NCBI RefSeq assembly: GCF_902686445.1
Contig: NC_062219.1
Coordinates: 105,773,160 to 105,837,159, forward strand
From: Sciurus carolinensis
Lineage: Eukaryota; Chordata; Mammalia; Rodentia; Sciuridae
Direction of reading: 5' to 3'
Length of the DNA stretch: 64,000 nt
Numbering within the stretch: position 1 is the stretch's first letter; each line of letters starts with the position of its first letter. A program made the translations under genes and the position numbers. Below the pieces are notes generated by a model. It ran no database searches and was not told where the DNA came from. It worked only from the letters and a program-made list of their open reading frames with translations. Below, one piece after another: positions 62,881 to 64,000 of this stretch.

Positions 62881-62949
62881 TCCCGCCGGCGCAAACTTCA
62901 CCTTCCCGGCGGCGCGAACCTCACCTCCCGGCCGGCGCGAATTTGCACC
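62881..62949 (+). repeat. three tandem ~23-bp GC-rich repeats in the LTR U3
   Basis: The three units are 62881-62902, 62903-62925 and 62926-62949. Each reads tcccg-c/g-cggcgc-raa and ends ca-c/cc. Tandem U3 repeats are commonly enhancer or Sp1/ZF binding arrays in retroviral LTRs. The units contain many CpGs. Confidence 0.8.
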
Positions 62950-63017
62950 CTATCAGGAACCCAGCAGAAGAACACAGCCAACCAGCCTGCACCTTGTCAC
63001 ACCCCTCCTTCCCTCAG

Positions 63018-63044
63018 TATAAATACCCCTGTGTGAACAATAAA
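63018..63044 (+). promoter_or_regulatory. LTR TATA box and poly(A) signal
   Basis: tataaata is at 63018-63025 and aataaa at 63039-63044, only 13 bp later. Initiation about 30 bp after the TATA box would fall just beyond the hexamer, so AATAAA would lie in U3 and appear only at the 3' end of the genomic RNA. R and U5 then run from about 63048 to 63158. Confidence 0.75.
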
Positions 63045-63160
63045 AATTTGCAGCTTGATCAGAATTCCTGTCTTGCTGCCTCTCCCTGCGTCTCTTGTCC
63101 CTTCATTCCTTCTCTCTCAGGTTTGCGGTCCCGTGTTGATGTCCCGCGGGTCGGGACAGT

Positions 63161-63178
63161 TGGCGCCCAACGTGGTCG
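63161..63178 (+). other. retroviral primer-binding site, tRNA-Lys type
   Basis: tggcgcccaacgtgg at 63161-63175 is complementary to the 3' end of tRNA-Lys(1,2), the usual primer of class II/ERVK-like elements. The last bases (tcg) deviate from the usual ggc. It begins two bases after the LTR end. Confidence 0.88.
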
Positions 63179-63299
63179 ATTGGAAACTTTGAGAAGCGGA
63201 ACGCTGCCCTCCGGGGAAGACTTGGCCAAGCAGGATTCGGGATCGCCCTGGTAGACGCAACCGGGAGTCAGATCCAGGAGGAGAGTGAGGTCAGCGCAA

Positions 63300-63301
63300 G
63301 G
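63300..63301 (+). other. probable retroviral major splice donor
   Basis: caag|gtaagtga is a near-consensus donor placed in the leader between the primer-binding site and the gag start, the usual position for the donor of subgenomic RNAs. Confidence 0.6.
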
Positions 63302-63314
63302 TAAGTGACGTACC

Positions 63315-64000
63315 ATGGGACAAGCAGTCTCGTCACATGATTTGTTTCTGATGGGTCTCGAGGAGGCCCTCAAGACTCGGGGAGCGTGTGTTAAGAAAAA
63401 GGATTTAAGATCATTCTTTTCATACATAGAGGATTTGTGTCCTTGGTTTCCCCTCGAGGGATCGATTGATGGTAAAAGGTGGCTCAGAGTAGGAGACTGC
63501 CTCAAAGATTATTATGAGACTTTTGGTCCTCAAAAGGTGCCCGTCACTGTCTTTTCTTATTGGAATTTAATTAATGAGATTCTTAAAAGTTCACCCTTTG
63601 ACAGTGGTACTTTAAAACTTGTAAAGATTGGGGAGCAGGCAATGCAATCCACCTCTCGCCCCCCATCGGCATGCCCTTCGGTTAGTATTCAAATGCCCCC
63701 TGCTCAGGCTTCTCAGGACCCTGGGACCCTCCCAGACCCTGGGAACCTCCCAGACCCCACCTTACCAAAGGAGTCCCCTAAAAATCCCCCTAAGATTTAT
63801 CCGGTTTTAAATCCCCATGATGAGTTGACCCCAGAGGATGAGGCCACCCTGGAGGAGGCAGTGGCTCAACACCATTTTCCAGACCTGCCACCTCTTACAA
63901 ATCCACTTCCCACTTATACACCCCCTGCCTTTTGTGCTCCGGTCCCTCAGGGACCTACTGCCCCCCCAGACATTTTTTCCCCGCTTCCCTTGCCTAATCT
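63315..64000 (+). CDS. gag: endogenous retroviral Gag, N-terminal part (runs off the window)
   Basis: Structural polyprotein that drives particle assembly at membranes. The frame starts at ATG 63315 (ccATGG context) and is open for 228 codons to the window end, with no stop or frameshift. It starts Met-Gly-Gln, giving an N-terminal Gly for myristoylation. About the first 100 residues resemble a betaretroviral matrix (p10-type) domain, with a CPWFPLEG segment, a KRWLRVGDC segment and an FSYWNLI segment. Then comes a Pro-rich region with a duplicated DPG-LPDPG unit (63718-63757) and a PTAP late-domain motif at residues 214-217 (63954-63965). Capsid, nucleocapsid, pro, pol and env, if present, lie beyond 64000. 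The neighbouring LTR, primer-binding site and donor confirm the identity. Confidence 0.88.
   Translation, partial: MGQAVSSHDLFLMGLEEALKTRGACVKKKDLRSFFSYIEDLCPWFPLEGSIDGKRWLRVGDCLKDYYETFGPQKVPVTVFSYWNLINEILKSSPFDSGTLKLVKIGEQAMQSTSRPPSACPSVSIQMPPAQASQDPGTLPDPGNLPDPTLPKESPKNPPKIYPVLNPHDELTPEDEATLEEAVAQHHFPDLPPLTNPLPTYTPPAFCAPVPQGPTAPPDIFSPLPLPN

Larger units (their letters stand above)
62811..63158 (+). mobile_element. 5' LTR of a class II (ERVK/betaretrovirus-like) endogenous retrovirus
   Basis: A 348-bp LTR starting TGTC (62811) and ending GACA (63158), two bases before the primer-binding site. U3 is GC- and CpG-rich and contrasts sharply with the flanking AT-rich L1 sequence. It contains a TATA box (63018-63025) and AATAAA (63039-63044). 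The length fits compact class II LTRs. The bases just before it (gatttc, 62805-62810) are the expected left target-site duplication; the right copy would lie outside the window. Confidence 0.85.

Noticed and set aside
62766..63254. 162-codon + strand frame over the LTR
   Set aside because: It crosses the flank, U3, TATA box, R/U5 and primer site; it is open only because the LTR is GC-rich.
63059..63505. 148-codon minus-strand frame over the LTR and gag
   Set aside because: It is antisense to the LTR end and gag and has no resemblance to a known antisense retroviral protein.

Overview
The window is mammalian nuclear DNA, AT-rich and intron-dominated, almost certainly from a squirrel-family rodent (ground squirrel, marmot or tree squirrel). 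The evidence is the repeat content. There are many tRNA-derived ID-type SINEs, composite 7SL/ID SINEs (B1-dID type, reading 'gggctggggatgtggctcagtgg' in broken forms), a rodent-type L1 with its own 3' UTR, MaLR LTRs, and old MIR, L2, MER5, MER20 and Tigger fossils.

The genes are beta-defensins on the + strand, matching the DEFB112-DEFB110 part of the cluster at human 6p12. From 1 to about 17.8 kb I recognise no gene, only repeats. DEFB112 occupies 18.0-24.4 kb with three coding exons (18014-18071, 19174-19317, 24150-24355). Joined, they stay in frame with phase-1 introns and give 135 residues carrying the six-cysteine motif C-x6-C-x3-C-x9-C-x6-CC. DEFB110 occupies 44.2-55.7 kb. One signal-peptide exon (44190-44244) is followed by two complete alternative defensin exons, 2a (48114-48268, 69-residue product) and 2b (55259-55392, 62-residue product; the form once named DEFB111). 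The two genes carry homologous promoters and leader exons, with TATA boxes 91-94 bp upstream of the ATG, so this is a tandem duplication. Every coding junction is phase 1, so signal and defensin exons are interchangeable in principle.

Between and after the genes lie L1 mosaics (26.6-28.3, 32.5-34.4, 35.6-36.5, 39.9-42.8, 56.4-62.6 kb), MaLR LTRs and SINEs. On the minus strand at 38953-39635 is a processed pseudogene of V-ATPase subunit E (ATP6V1E type). It has a lost start codon, stops, and an internal A-rich coding stretch replaced by a 55-nt homopolymer.

At the right edge a young class II (betaretrovirus-like) endogenous retrovirus begins. It has a 348-bp 5' LTR (62811-63158) with a three-copy GC-rich U3 repeat, a tRNA-Lys primer-binding site, a splice donor, and a gag frame open from 63315 to the window end. 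Its CpG-rich LTR and unbroken reading frame suggest recent insertion. No tRNA or rRNA gene and no CRISPR array is seen. Names rest on remembered family sequences, not on a search.
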